Of a stretch of DNA of 64,000 nucleotides, positions 36,276 to 46,121 are shown piece by piece. The position numbers and the translations under genes are program-made. The notes beneath the pieces are model-generated. The model was not told the DNA's origin. It saw nothing but the letters and a program-made list of their open reading frames with translations, and ran no database searches. Source of the DNA: Rutidosis leptorrhynchoides (taxonomy: Eukaryota > Streptophyta > Magnoliopsida > Asterales > Asteraceae); NCBI RefSeq assembly GCF_046630445.1, contig NC_092339.1:75844001-75908000 (forward strand). Direction: 5' to 3'. Every line of letters starts with the position of its first letter. Positions within the stretch are counted from its first letter, which is position 1.

Positions 36276-39064
36276 TTAGTCGCTCTTCCCCCCGAGTTTC
36301 TGCTCAGCAGCCTATAATTATGAAAAAAAAAAAAAAAAACTCATATGAAAAATATCATACATGGTAAACATGTCGGGTTGGATTGAGACCCAAACGCATT
36401 TGGGTCAAAACGGGTCACGGTGCGAACACGTCAGATACTTTAGACGGGTAGGTTCGGGTCTAAATGGGTTGGGTCAGACAGGGATGGGTCGAGGCTCGTT
36501 GCTTAAAGTTTCTTAAACTCGTAAAACCTATAAATAAGTAATATTTTTAAATCTCATAAAGACCCGTCAAGACCCATTAAGAACCCGTAGGACCTTATAT
36601 ATACGTATAAGTTTAAATTGGACCCATTGTGGACCCAATTGTTTAAATAACTCCCATGTTTTAAGCTACGGGTCTCAATTGCCCGGTATAAAAAATATTA
36701 TACACAAAAAGATAAATCAAACAAAAAGATGTACTAACCTTGATATTTTCTTTTACAGATTCATTATTTGGATCCAACTGCAAGGCTGCATGAAAACCAA
36801 CCAGAATAAGATACATAAACTGTTTTGCAAGTTAACATGATGATCCCATGACAAAAAACTGAAAAAAAAAAAAAAAACATTTGGATGATGATTTGTGTTT
36901 ACTAAAAGATGCTCCATTCAAAAAAATTGTAAGATAACTAAAAAACCTTTCGTAAATCGTTTTTGGATGGCATCCCTATAATTTCCTTGAGTGTAGTAAA
37001 CAAAACCAAGTCGACTACAAGCCTTGCAGCAGTTTGGGTCGATTTCAATGACTTTATTACAGTCAATAATTGCTTCTGTATACATTTTGAACTGAGTGTA
37101 CGCAGCAGCTCTGAAAAAGTACCCGTTCCCAAAAACACAATTTCAACATATGTACTTTTAGAGTATAAAAACATCAAACATAATACTAAATAAAAATCTA
37201 ATTGTTTGGGTAAAAAATAAGTTACCTGTTGCAATGATAAACAGCATTATCATCACAAAGTGCAACAGCAACACTGTAAAGGGAAATTGCATCTGGGTAC
37301 CATTTACGTTGCATACACTTGTTACCTGCATGAAAACAAAGTACATAAGTGAATGCAGTAAGTATACTTTTATTTATTTGCATTTCTACTTTTTCACTGC
37401 AAATTATTACCTTGTAACTTGAAGGCATCAGCCAAGTTTTTAAGATCAAACTCCGTAACCCCAGATTCTTTCATTTCCTTAGAGTAGATACGAAAGATAT
37501 AAATGAAACAACAGTAAGTCACATCAAGATATTTCATCAAGGTAATATAAATATATAGAATCCTTTAAGTTTTCAGGACCCTCATCATAAAATATAAGCA
37601 TCAAGTGTGAAATAATTATGGACGTAATTAACATGAAAAAAGATTTGAAGTTAATAGTTAATTAGCATATATACCCATAAAGCACAGTCGTACATCCAAC
37701 TAGCTTGGCTGAGTGGCGGATCTCCATTCGAACATCGAGACTCGAAATATCGAGCCTTTTTTAGGGCATCAAAAAATTGAACAAAAAAAGGATCCTCAGT
37801 CCACCCTGCCATCAATCATCAAAGATTTGTAACTTTAGTCATTCATCTTATTACATATATCCGTATGATGATACACAAGGATTTTAATCGGAGTTATACT
37901 TTTTCTCTCAGCAACAAAACCATTTACGATACTTTAATATATAATGGTACTAATTATCTTGATGGCTATTCAATTACAAGTGGTTTACAATGTACAATTT
38001 TGAAGAAAGTTTATAATTTTTTAATAAAGTTCAACAATAAGATAACTATATAAGCACAAATGAAAGCAATATAATAAGATAACACTTACTTGAATAACGA
38101 TTATCCTTGTTGTTGTTGTCACCCTACATAAGAAGTAAAACATCAGAAAAGGAAACTGAATAGCTATCATCACCTGAAATATATATAAACAAAAAATAAA
38201 AAAAATTATAGGAAGATGACAGGACATTTCTACCAGAGTTTGTGATGCCTCGGGAGTTTTGGAATATTCTTGAGCATTAACATTAACTGTTGATGATGTA
38301 TCTGCTTGAAATTTCTCAGCGACCTCATCTGATTTAATCCGTTAGTATGTGCTGGTTGTAAACTGAAAAGCTGCATCAGAGAATCAGATATTGGCACGCT
38401 GACAGTAGATGATGAACCGATCTTAAAAGCCGCTGATAAGCATTCTTTTGCTACTTGAAGACGTTCAGCATTATCAACGGAACTAGGTTCAACTGAAAAA
38501 CAGATTATGAAGGAACTGTTAGCATACAGAGATTTAAGCATAAAAGCATGAAAATATAAGTTATGTAAAGTTTCGAAAAAGTTCAACACTGTAATAATTT
38601 ATTCTTTTTATAGATTTATGCTTCTGAACAAAAATAAAAGTTCGTTTCAGGAGCAAAAAGCTCAACCATATTAAACATTTGTAAGTAGAATGCATTTCAT
38701 AACCTTCTCTCTCCACTTAACTTATAATTTTTACCTTGATTTTAACAATCTCAACAAAAATAAAAAATGTAAGTATATAAGTTCTCATAAAACCCTAATT
38801 TCACTACTTTCCCTAATTTTACACTTAACATGAAGTTTCATGATCAGCACTGTCATTTTTCAAACAGATGATAGTAAACCTAATTTTACACTTATAATAG
38901 TAAAACCTAGAAAGTAAAATTGAGCTAAATATTTATTTATACAAATATTTATAAATATAGACGAAGATGATAGGGAAAGCGCGCGAACCAGAATTGAGAA
39001 AATCGAGAAAAGAGAGGACGATGCGACGACAAAGAGGGGAATCAGCCTCCTTCAAATTCGCCAT
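36276..39064 (-). pseudogene. SGTA-like TPR co-chaperone gene, copy 2 (intact exon 1, frameshift in exon 2)
   Basis: Nine exons match copy 1: 39,064-38,989, 38,492-38,234, 38,123-38,090, 37,805-37,675, 37,477-37,411, 37,325-37,226, 37,110-36,947, 36,785-36,739 and 36,311-36,276. Exon 1 has the full SGTA N-terminus (MANLKEADSPLCRRIVLSFL, then DFLNS, joining VEPSS), which forms the dimerisation helices that dock Get4/5-type partners in other organisms. Exon 2 is 259 bp against 260 in copy 1; one base is missing near 38,330 (GLNSDQVAEKF in copy 1, GLNQMRSLRNF here), so the TPR region is out of frame. TPR residues are also less conserved than in copy 1, for example PNCCKACSRL for PNYSKAYSRL. The reading would end at AAEQKLGGKSD, again with no Gln-rich tail. 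Scored as a pseudogene; a sequencing error in exon 2 is the main alternative. Confidence 0.75.
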
Positions 39065-39969
39065 TTTCATTCAACAGAAGAAGAAGCAGCAGAGCAAAAA
39101 CAAACGCGCCACTCACTCACTCACTCTATTTCTAAATTATGTTGACGGTCCTTGTGGAGTTGTGGTTATCCCTAAAATATTTGTTCACTTCTTTATATAA
39201 TTTATTATTTATTATTTATTATTTATGATTTATGATTTAGATTTATGATTTATGATTTATGGTGGTTTTAGAAAATAAAAATAAATGGGAAAAAAAAAAA
39301 AAAAAAAAAAAAGCAGAAATTTTATTTATACCTATAAATAGTGTACATATATTTGGGCCAAGCCCGAGCGATCTATGGAAACTAAGCCCAACTACAGTTA
39401 ACAATATGTACTACTCAATTATCAATTTCACAACAATCACGTAAGAGTTGGTGAATACTGAATACAATGTCCAAGTTATCTATTTCACAACAATCAAACG
39501 GATAATGTTTCAAACCCCTATCCCGCCCATAAAAACTTTTAATGATTTTTACCCAAAGATCGTTATTTTCAACCCGAAAACGCCACTACCATTTCCCCAA
39601 CAAAGCCATATTTTTGGCTTTGGACCCAATATTTATACCCACTCCCTCATACGGTAAATAGTACATTATTCCATTTGACCCATGAGATTTTTGAGTTCTC
39701 ACCCGTCCCGCCCCAAAAAAACTTACATCTAGTACCTTGTAGCACGTTTACGACACACATTGGAGCACGGAATAGGGAGAAAGCGTACAGTGGAAGACTT
39801 GATTAGAGTAAGATGGTCACCACATGACATCAGCTTTGATTTCCAGTCTGCTAATTTAGATTTGAATTTTTCGATCATCTAATTTCTGTTACTCTCTCTT
39901 TTATGTATTTTCTCCCAAATTAGGGTTTGTGAATCTATTCATTATTCTCCATAGTTTTTAGTTTTTGTA
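39065..39969. other. Intergenic DNA upstream of SGTA copy 2
   Basis: It holds a short tandem run of ATTTATT/ATTTATG units (about 39,200-39,260) and a 25-bp poly(A) tract (about 39,288-39,312). After that comes non-coding DNA with no counterpart in unit 1 until about 39,860. No gene is seen. Confidence 0.6.
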
Positions 39970-40176
39970 CTACCTCCGTCTCATTTCAATAGTCCAGTAT
40001 TCCATTTTGGGTTGTCCCAAATTAATAGTCCACTTCCATAAATAGAAAGGAAAGAAGATATTTCATTGGTGGATCTGGAGAGAGAAAATATTTCATTGGT
40101 GGAGAAATGAAGTTAGTGGGATTTCCTAAAACTGCGTGTTTTTTGTCTGTGGACTATTGGAATGAGACGGAGGGAG
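39970..40176. mobile_element. Stowaway-type MITE (207 bp), TA target
   Basis: It has terminal inverted repeats of about 27 bp, CTACCTCCGTCTCATTTCAA at the left and the reverse complement of CTCCCTCCGTCTCATTCCAA at the right. It is flanked by TA on both sides (39,968-39,969 and 40,177-40,178). The CTCCCTCCGT terminus and TA duplication are diagnostic of Stowaway (Tc1/mariner) MITEs. Inside, 'atatttcattggtgga' occurs twice. The paralogous position in unit 1 (near 35,370) is an empty site with a single TA. It has no coding capacity and would need a mariner transposase in trans. Confidence 0.92.
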
Positions 40177-40302
40177 TAATAAGGATTGTACCTGCTTCTG
40201 TTTGCTGTTATGATACAATAACTTCAACAGTTGAACCTACCTCAGACATTTCATTATAAACCACAAAATTGGTTGTCAATTCACATGAATATATTTTCAG
40301 TC

Positions 40303-40982
40303 TTGTTGGTTATCTATATTCACATGACTATATATAACCCTCCACATAGTATATATGCACCTTTATCTATTTATATGTATTTAGACTATATATATGTACC
40401 GCTGCATATGTTGGTTACCTATATATGTACCTATGTATCTATGTAACATGTATTGGTGTATGTATGTTTGTCTGTCTTGTTTCTGTACCTAAGTATATAT
40501 ATCTACGGATGTATCTATATGTATATATGTTTAAGCATGAGTTTTTTTTATCCATGCTCATGTGCGGTGCGTGTGTATATATATATATGTATTTATTTTG
40601 TTTGTCTGTATGTTTACTTGATTTTAAATGGTTTTGTGCTCTGTATGATCCATGCTATTTGCCCTACTGTTGTGCATTACTGCTTTATGTGTTCTCTTTT
40701 TTGGTTACTGTGTATGGTTGCTTCTTGCTAGGAGCACATAACTCTTACAGGTACGTATCTTTTGCCCTATCTTTTCGTTTTTATGAGCACTTCTGGCCGG
40801 AGGTCCGTTTGGAAGCAATCTCTTTTGCTCTAGAGTAGAGGGAGGGACGACCTTATCTAGGCGCGGGTTCTATACCCGCGGGTGGAGTAGTGACTTCCTT
40901 CTAATCTAGGGTACGAGGAATGATTGTCTACACCCACCTCTCCCATACCCCACTTTTGTGGGATTGGGTATTGTTGTTGTTG
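40303..40982 (+). mobile_element. (TTG)n-tailed retroposon (RTE LINE fragment or TS-type SINE), 680 bp
   Basis: A 13-bp target duplication TATATTTTCAGTC flanks the insert (40,290-40,302 and 40,983-40,995). The paralogous site in unit 1 (near 35,535) is empty. The 3' end, 'ccacttttgtgggattgggt' followed by ATTGTTGTTGTTG, is the shared 3' terminus of plant RTE LINEs and TS-type SINEs. The 5' half is TATG-rich DNA with only low-complexity ORFs. Most likely a 5'-truncated RTE-type copy or a SINE with a long non-coding head. Confidence 0.75.
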
Positions 40983-41520
40983 TATATTTTCAGTCACACG
41001 TGAACATTTGACCCACTCATATTAATCACAAACATAAGCATAAACCTACCAGAATATAAACTCAGATTGACATGTATTAGTTTAACAATACCGTATATGT
41101 ATCCAATATAAAGTATTATGTTGCCAATGGGTTAAAGGGTCAACAAATGTATGCATTACAAATTTTATCGAACTCAAGTCGAATTCAAACTGAGTAATAA
41201 TTAAATGAGTCGAACTCATATCATTCTTGCTCGACTCGAGTTAGGTTCATTAAAAGCCCCAACAACAATAGTACATAATCCCAGTAATAAACATAGTAGG
41301 GGTGTTAAAATAACATTTGAGTTTGTTTCAAATCATGTTAGGGAGAGGTTTAGTAATACTGAAACTGATATTTATAAAAGAACACCACAATCAAGTCGTC
41401 TGTTTCCTCATTTCTATGTCGGTAAGACCTAGATAACATATTTTCTAACCAATAAATAACAGAGATAAACAAGTGCTAATGATATTTGTATAATGGTTCT
41501 AAACGACATATCCATACGCG

Positions 41521-41580
41521 TTAAACGGCCCACAATCCGTTCAAGATTAGTTAAACGGCCCACAATCCGTTCAAGATTAG
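41521..41580. repeat. Perfect 30-bp tandem duplication in the third unit
   Basis: TTAAACGGCCCACAATCCGT followed by TCAAGATTAG occurs twice in immediate succession. Units 1 and 2 have it once (near 30,743 and 36,078). Confidence 0.95.
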
Positions 41581-41926
41581 TATTTAGGTAAATGTAAAAG
41601 ATACATATAGTAGTAAGCAGAGATCACAGACCAGTAACAGTAAGCATAAGGGGTCGGGTTGGATCGAGACCTAAGGCATTTGGGTCGAAAGAGTTCATGG
41701 CGCGAACGGGTCAGATATTTTAGACGGGTACGTTGGGAGTAGCTTGACTCACTTTTAAAAGATGTTGGCTCATTTTTAGGTTTATAATGCACCTGATGTA
41801 AGCATTCAATTGACTAAAGTACTAAACCCATGAATATTAAATAAATCACAAGACTATTTGAATTATAATGCAAGATAGAACAGCCAAAGAGTCTTGAAAG
41901 AAGTTAACTAATAATAATGAATTTAC

Positions 41927-44244
41927 CTACAAACAACTTGGTTCAATCCACGCATGAGGTAGTAGAAGTCGTTTAGGCTTGAATAAATCTCCAAGACATC
42001 CTTTCATGTTGTAATCGTCGAATGTGTGAAATGTGTTGGTTTCAAGAGAGTAGAAAAGTATCTTGCCGTTTTCGGAAAATGACTCATGAAAGTAGATTTT
42101 GTTCTCCATTTTTGGTGTTCTAGCTTCAACGCATAAACATGTTGTTTCACTAATATAAATCGCATATTTTCCCAAGCTATCTAGGCACTCCCATGCCATC
42201 AAAGATTGATTAAGCTTGCATACTACGACAGATGTTTCAAACTCGGCCACGGAAACTCGTAAAAGATGTTGATCCGATTTTGTTAGGTAGTATTTTGTAG
42301 GTTTATTAGAACTATCTGCTACATAGCCCTCATCTTCGAATAAGTAAGCTTCTTCGTCCCATTTCAAAACATCAATTCCTACTTTGTTCAAAGCATAAAT
42401 ATCTCGACCATAGAATGTTGGAAAAGCAAATTCAAGCTTACTGAAAAAGGGCAGTCGAAGTTTACGCCACGATTGTTCTCGACTAACAAAGTGTACGTAA
42501 ACATGACATCGATCCGTAGTTCTGAGTCCAACAACCATACAATCAGGGGAAGTAGGCGGTGCAGAGAAACAAAACTTATCTAAATGACAAAAGTCTTGAT
42601 GTGGAACCTTGCGGATATCACTTGTGAAGGGGTTAAAGAACATTACGTCTGTTGTATTTTTAGACATCAACAACCAGCCATACCCCGAGCAATGTATTTC
42701 CACATCACCAACAAGTTCTTGCGACGTCCTTATGAAGTACTTGTTACCCAACATCGGATCGGTAATAGTTATTACGCCCCGATCTCTGTCTAAGATCACC
42801 GACCATGGTGAATGTAAGAAATATGTATGTAATGTCAGTATTTCTGTTATGTTACTCCATCGAATGACAGGTAGTGCTGCTGATTGTTTGCACGTTGCAC
42901 GAAAGTTTAGATAGTCGACATCAACACAAAGCTTCATAATCATCTCCAAGATATGAAACGGAAAACTAAATTCGAGCTCATCATTGACCACCAATATATC
43001 ACATTCATTCTCATCTTCTTGTATACAAGATTCAACACTGCACTCCCCTTGTAACCTACACAAATTACAATTTGAAGCATTTTCTTTAATTAAACCACAT
43101 AAAAATAAAATAAAAATGTATGAAAATAGAGGTATAAGTCAATGAAAAGCATTACCCGCATCCAGGCATGGTCCAAAGTGCATATAACCTCCATGATAGG
43201 CCTGTATGTGACATAGGAGTATTCATAGGAGACATAGTGATAGTTCTATTTCGAACATCGTACGAATTTATTACTTGGCCGCCCGGATGGTCAATAATGT
43301 GTATATAACCTCTTGACTCTGAGGGAATTGCAGGACTGTATATCGCAGACCCAAGTGAAGAGATATCAATGAAAAATGAAGTGTCTGTGAGGTTTTCCAT
43401 TTTCTCCCACAACATACTCGCCATATCCAATTTAAAGAGGTACACAGAATAAATCTCCTGATTTTTCTCATATAAATAAATGAAAACCAAATCGTCACTC
43501 GAACCTTTTAAAAATGATCTACTTTGAAAGTAAGGACTTCCAGCCAACGAAGCTCCGTCTAATTTAATAGGGGGTCGTAGAGGTTGTTTAACTGATGGTA
43601 TTAGATCGATAACAACTATGTTATCCCGCGAAACAATGTCGATATGAATGACAAAATTATCACAACAACTCGTAACCCTGGAACTCAGAAAGTAAATGTT
43701 CCCATTTGAATAAGTTGGACAAACTAAGAAACCACGGTCGCTTCCTGTGATACTTGTTAGTTTTTTATGATAAGATATCTCTGTCCACTTTAAATTCTTT
43801 CTTTTGCAGTTTAATCTACAAAAAATAAATTTAGGTTCTGCAGATGTGGTTACCAGAAATTCGAGTTTGGGTCGTCAGGAGGAAATGGCAAACAACATCC
43901 ATATTCGTCTAGTTGTCCTGGAGCAATAAAAAAAGGGGGAGTTGTATGATCTTAGAAGTTTGTGGGTTCCAAAGAGACCACGTGATGTAATCAGCTATGG
44001 TGTTATATTCTCCATATTTAGACAGAACCACCCAACCATGAAAACATGCTCGGATACGTTTCCCCGTCAACTCAGCGATTCGACAATGGTATTGAGATAA
44101 TGGGTTGTGTATGTTGTAGAAAATTTGCTCTTGTGCTTTCGTTTTGTAGTCGATGAACTGCGTGACCAACCATGGATACTTTGTATGTCGTGGAGGTAAC
44201 TGATCAGATACTTCTGAATCACAATCATTCTGGTTCTGATCCAT
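41927..44244 (-). CDS. F-box/kelch At1g57790-like protein with two DUF295-type domains, two apparent frameshifts
   Basis: Exon 1 is 44,244-43,156 and exon 2 is 43,055-41,927. The intron GTAATG...GTAG joins GG to G in phase (TMPGC-GLQGECSVE). Exon 1 begins MDQNQNDCDSEVSDQ and encodes a DUF295-like beta-propeller half (PWLVTQFIDYKTKAQEQIFY). Exon 2 encodes the F-box (FPFHILEMIMKLCVDVDYLN, then FRATCKQSAALP) at about residues 34-65 of the exon. A second DUF295 domain follows, ending at WIEPSCL. F-box proteins act as substrate adaptors of SCF ubiquitin ligases; the target is unknown. Exon 1 changes frame twice, each time as if one base were missing. The first is at a C5T7 run near 43,930 and the second near 43,855 (PPDDPN... 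to LVTTSAEPKF). Homopolymer sequencing error could explain the first. If both are real, the first domain is lost while the 376-codon F-box half stays open. Confidence 0.7.
43055..43156 (-). other. Intron of the F-box gene
   Basis: A donor GTAATG after 43,156 and an acceptor TTTGTGTAG before 43,055 give a 99-bp intron, AT-rich and in phase with both exons. Confidence 0.7.
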
Positions 44245-45904
44245 CTAACATGTTCATCAAAAATTCAACAACAATATACTTTATATGGTTAAATATTCCA
44301 CAACAAATGTCATGTAACATATCGATCAATATCAATGGCGATTCTAGGATTATAACTCAGTAGGGTCCCGATTTTTTTTTCAATACTAGTTATATTTGGA
44401 TACTCCACTATTTTAGTGTTAGTTTACTTTCAAAAAACTACAAATCACAAAAACATATGGGATCCGAGTGGTTAAATTTAGTGGTGTCTTATACAATTTA
44501 AAAGAAAAACTATAAATTTGAAAAATATATGGGGTCCTGCAGTTAAATTTAGTGGTGTCCTATACGATTTGAAGAGTATTTTCTACTAAAAATTTTCAAA
44601 CTAGTGGTGTCCCGTGACCCACGGAGTTATACCTAAACTCGGGAATGATCAATATACATAATATATATAATCTATCTACAAACTGGTGTGGAATAGGTGA
44701 GTGTTTACAATTGTAAGATCTCGTTTAACAAATATTATAACAAACATGCAAGTACATAAGTGTTAAAATATGCGTTAATATGTAAATGAACTTTTCTAAT
44801 GACAGCCCTAGAGGCAGGTTGTCAACAGAAAATTTCTATGTAAATAGATAAGTTTTTCATGTAAAAATTATCCCAAATTGTGTGCCCTAATTTGACATTT
44901 TCTTAAATCATAATCCTGTTTAAGTACCAAATCAAAACACATAATACTTCCAGGGCATCTGAAAAACTCATAAGAGTACTACATTTATTGGCATCTGAAA
45001 AACTCATATGAAAAAGTCTTAACAGTGACGTTACCTTAACGATTCGGAATCGAAAGCGGCTATTGAAACAAAAATACTGACGCACACGACCTTAATTTCT
45101 TCTTTAACGCTCGTATCTGACTCGTGTTTGGGGTTTCTAAATTTCGTAATGTAGATGAAGTCGTGTGGGTTCGAACGTACCAGCTCCACCCAACGTACTC
45201 ATCGAATTTCAGCACACTACATAAAATTTAAAGTTCCCGTATTCCGCAGGTGTTGTATCTTTTGTCTTCTAAAAAAAGATGAAGTATTGTTTTTGTTTGC
45301 ATAGTTAAAACTTAAAAAGACTATTCAAGTAACAAAGTAAATGACGATTTCATTAACTCCTCCTCACAAAAAACATGAATGAGGGTGGCGTCTTGAAATA
45401 CAAGTGGCCCACTGTTCGTTGTGGATAAAGCATGGAAGGCGGGGTCAGATTTCGTTGAGCTGATAGTGGCGGTAGAACGTTGTTCTTGTAGGGATCACCG
45501 ATCGTCCTGCAATATTAGATGAGTCATTACAAGTAAAGTTGGTTTTACGGTAATGAAGACAAGGTCAAAGCGTTCGAATGGGCAATTAATGCAAAGCTTG
45601 GGTTCTCACATCAATTTTATATTTGGAGCGATATCTCGTGAATCTTTTTGTAATGGAGACAAGGCCATGCTCTTCCATTTGCATCTTGTTTATACGTTAA
45701 GTTTTAACGAGGTCATGGCCATCTAGAAATTAAAACATGTTTTGGGGGTCAAGCTCGTGTTGGATAGTTTCAGTTTATCAAATCAAACACAAAGGCTAAG
45801 TGGGTTAATCGTCAAATGTATGTTATGCTCTTCAAGCTCAAGCATGGAATTTTTTACCTTGGGTTCTGATCAATAAGTTTTAGTTGTTATACAATTGGTT
45901 TTAG
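44245..45904. other. Intergenic DNA between the F-box gene and the LINE
   Basis: It contains about two and a half imperfect 70-bp tandem units (44,434-44,620), each with TTAAATTTAGTGGTGTC. A 19-bp duplication GGCATCTGAAAAACTCATA occurs at 44,954 and 44,990. A short plus-strand frame near 45,565-45,650 (FEWAINAKLGFSHQFYIWSD) faintly resembles a plant RNase H-like domain but ends at a stop. No gene is claimed. Confidence 0.5.
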
Positions 45905-45920
45905 GGTTGTAACGGGTCTT
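45905..45920. repeat. LINE target-site duplication, left copy
   Basis: GGTTGTAACGGGTCTT, identical to 50,811-50,826. It abuts the T-run that is the minus-strand poly(A) tail of the LINE. Confidence 0.93.
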
Positions 45921-46121
45921 TTTTTTTCGGCAAAAGAGATAATAACATTAATAAAATCAGAGTCAATACAACAAGGCCCAGGATCAAACCTGGCCAAAAC
46001 ACAAAACACCAATACAAAAACACCAATACTGACACTCAAAAGAGCCTATGCAACACTCTAACAATTAGAGCAAACTCTGCCCATTACTAACTTGAAACTT
46101 CAAATTCACCCAGCTCAGCTC

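Larger units (their letters stand above)
30460..41735. repeat. Tandem segmental duplication (two full units and a truncated third)
   Basis: Unit starts are marked by the shared text 'aacaacaatagta...taataaacagagtaggggtgtt' near 30,460, 35,816 and 41,263. Units 1 and 2 are about 5.36 and 5.45 kb and each carries one SGTA-like gene. The third ends near 41,735, within the sequence that lies inside the last intron of the other two, having also lost the last exon. The unit junction DNA (35,215-35,815) recurs at 39,860-41,262 with a MITE and a retroposon added. The duplicates have diverged visibly (roughly 5-10% in introns), so the duplication is not recent. Confidence 0.85.

Noticed and set aside
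40425-40838. 137-codon ORF with Cys/Tyr/Val-rich 'membrane-like' sequence
   Set aside because: It arises from TATG-rich low-complexity DNA in the 5' half of a retroposon. No start context or homologue recognised.
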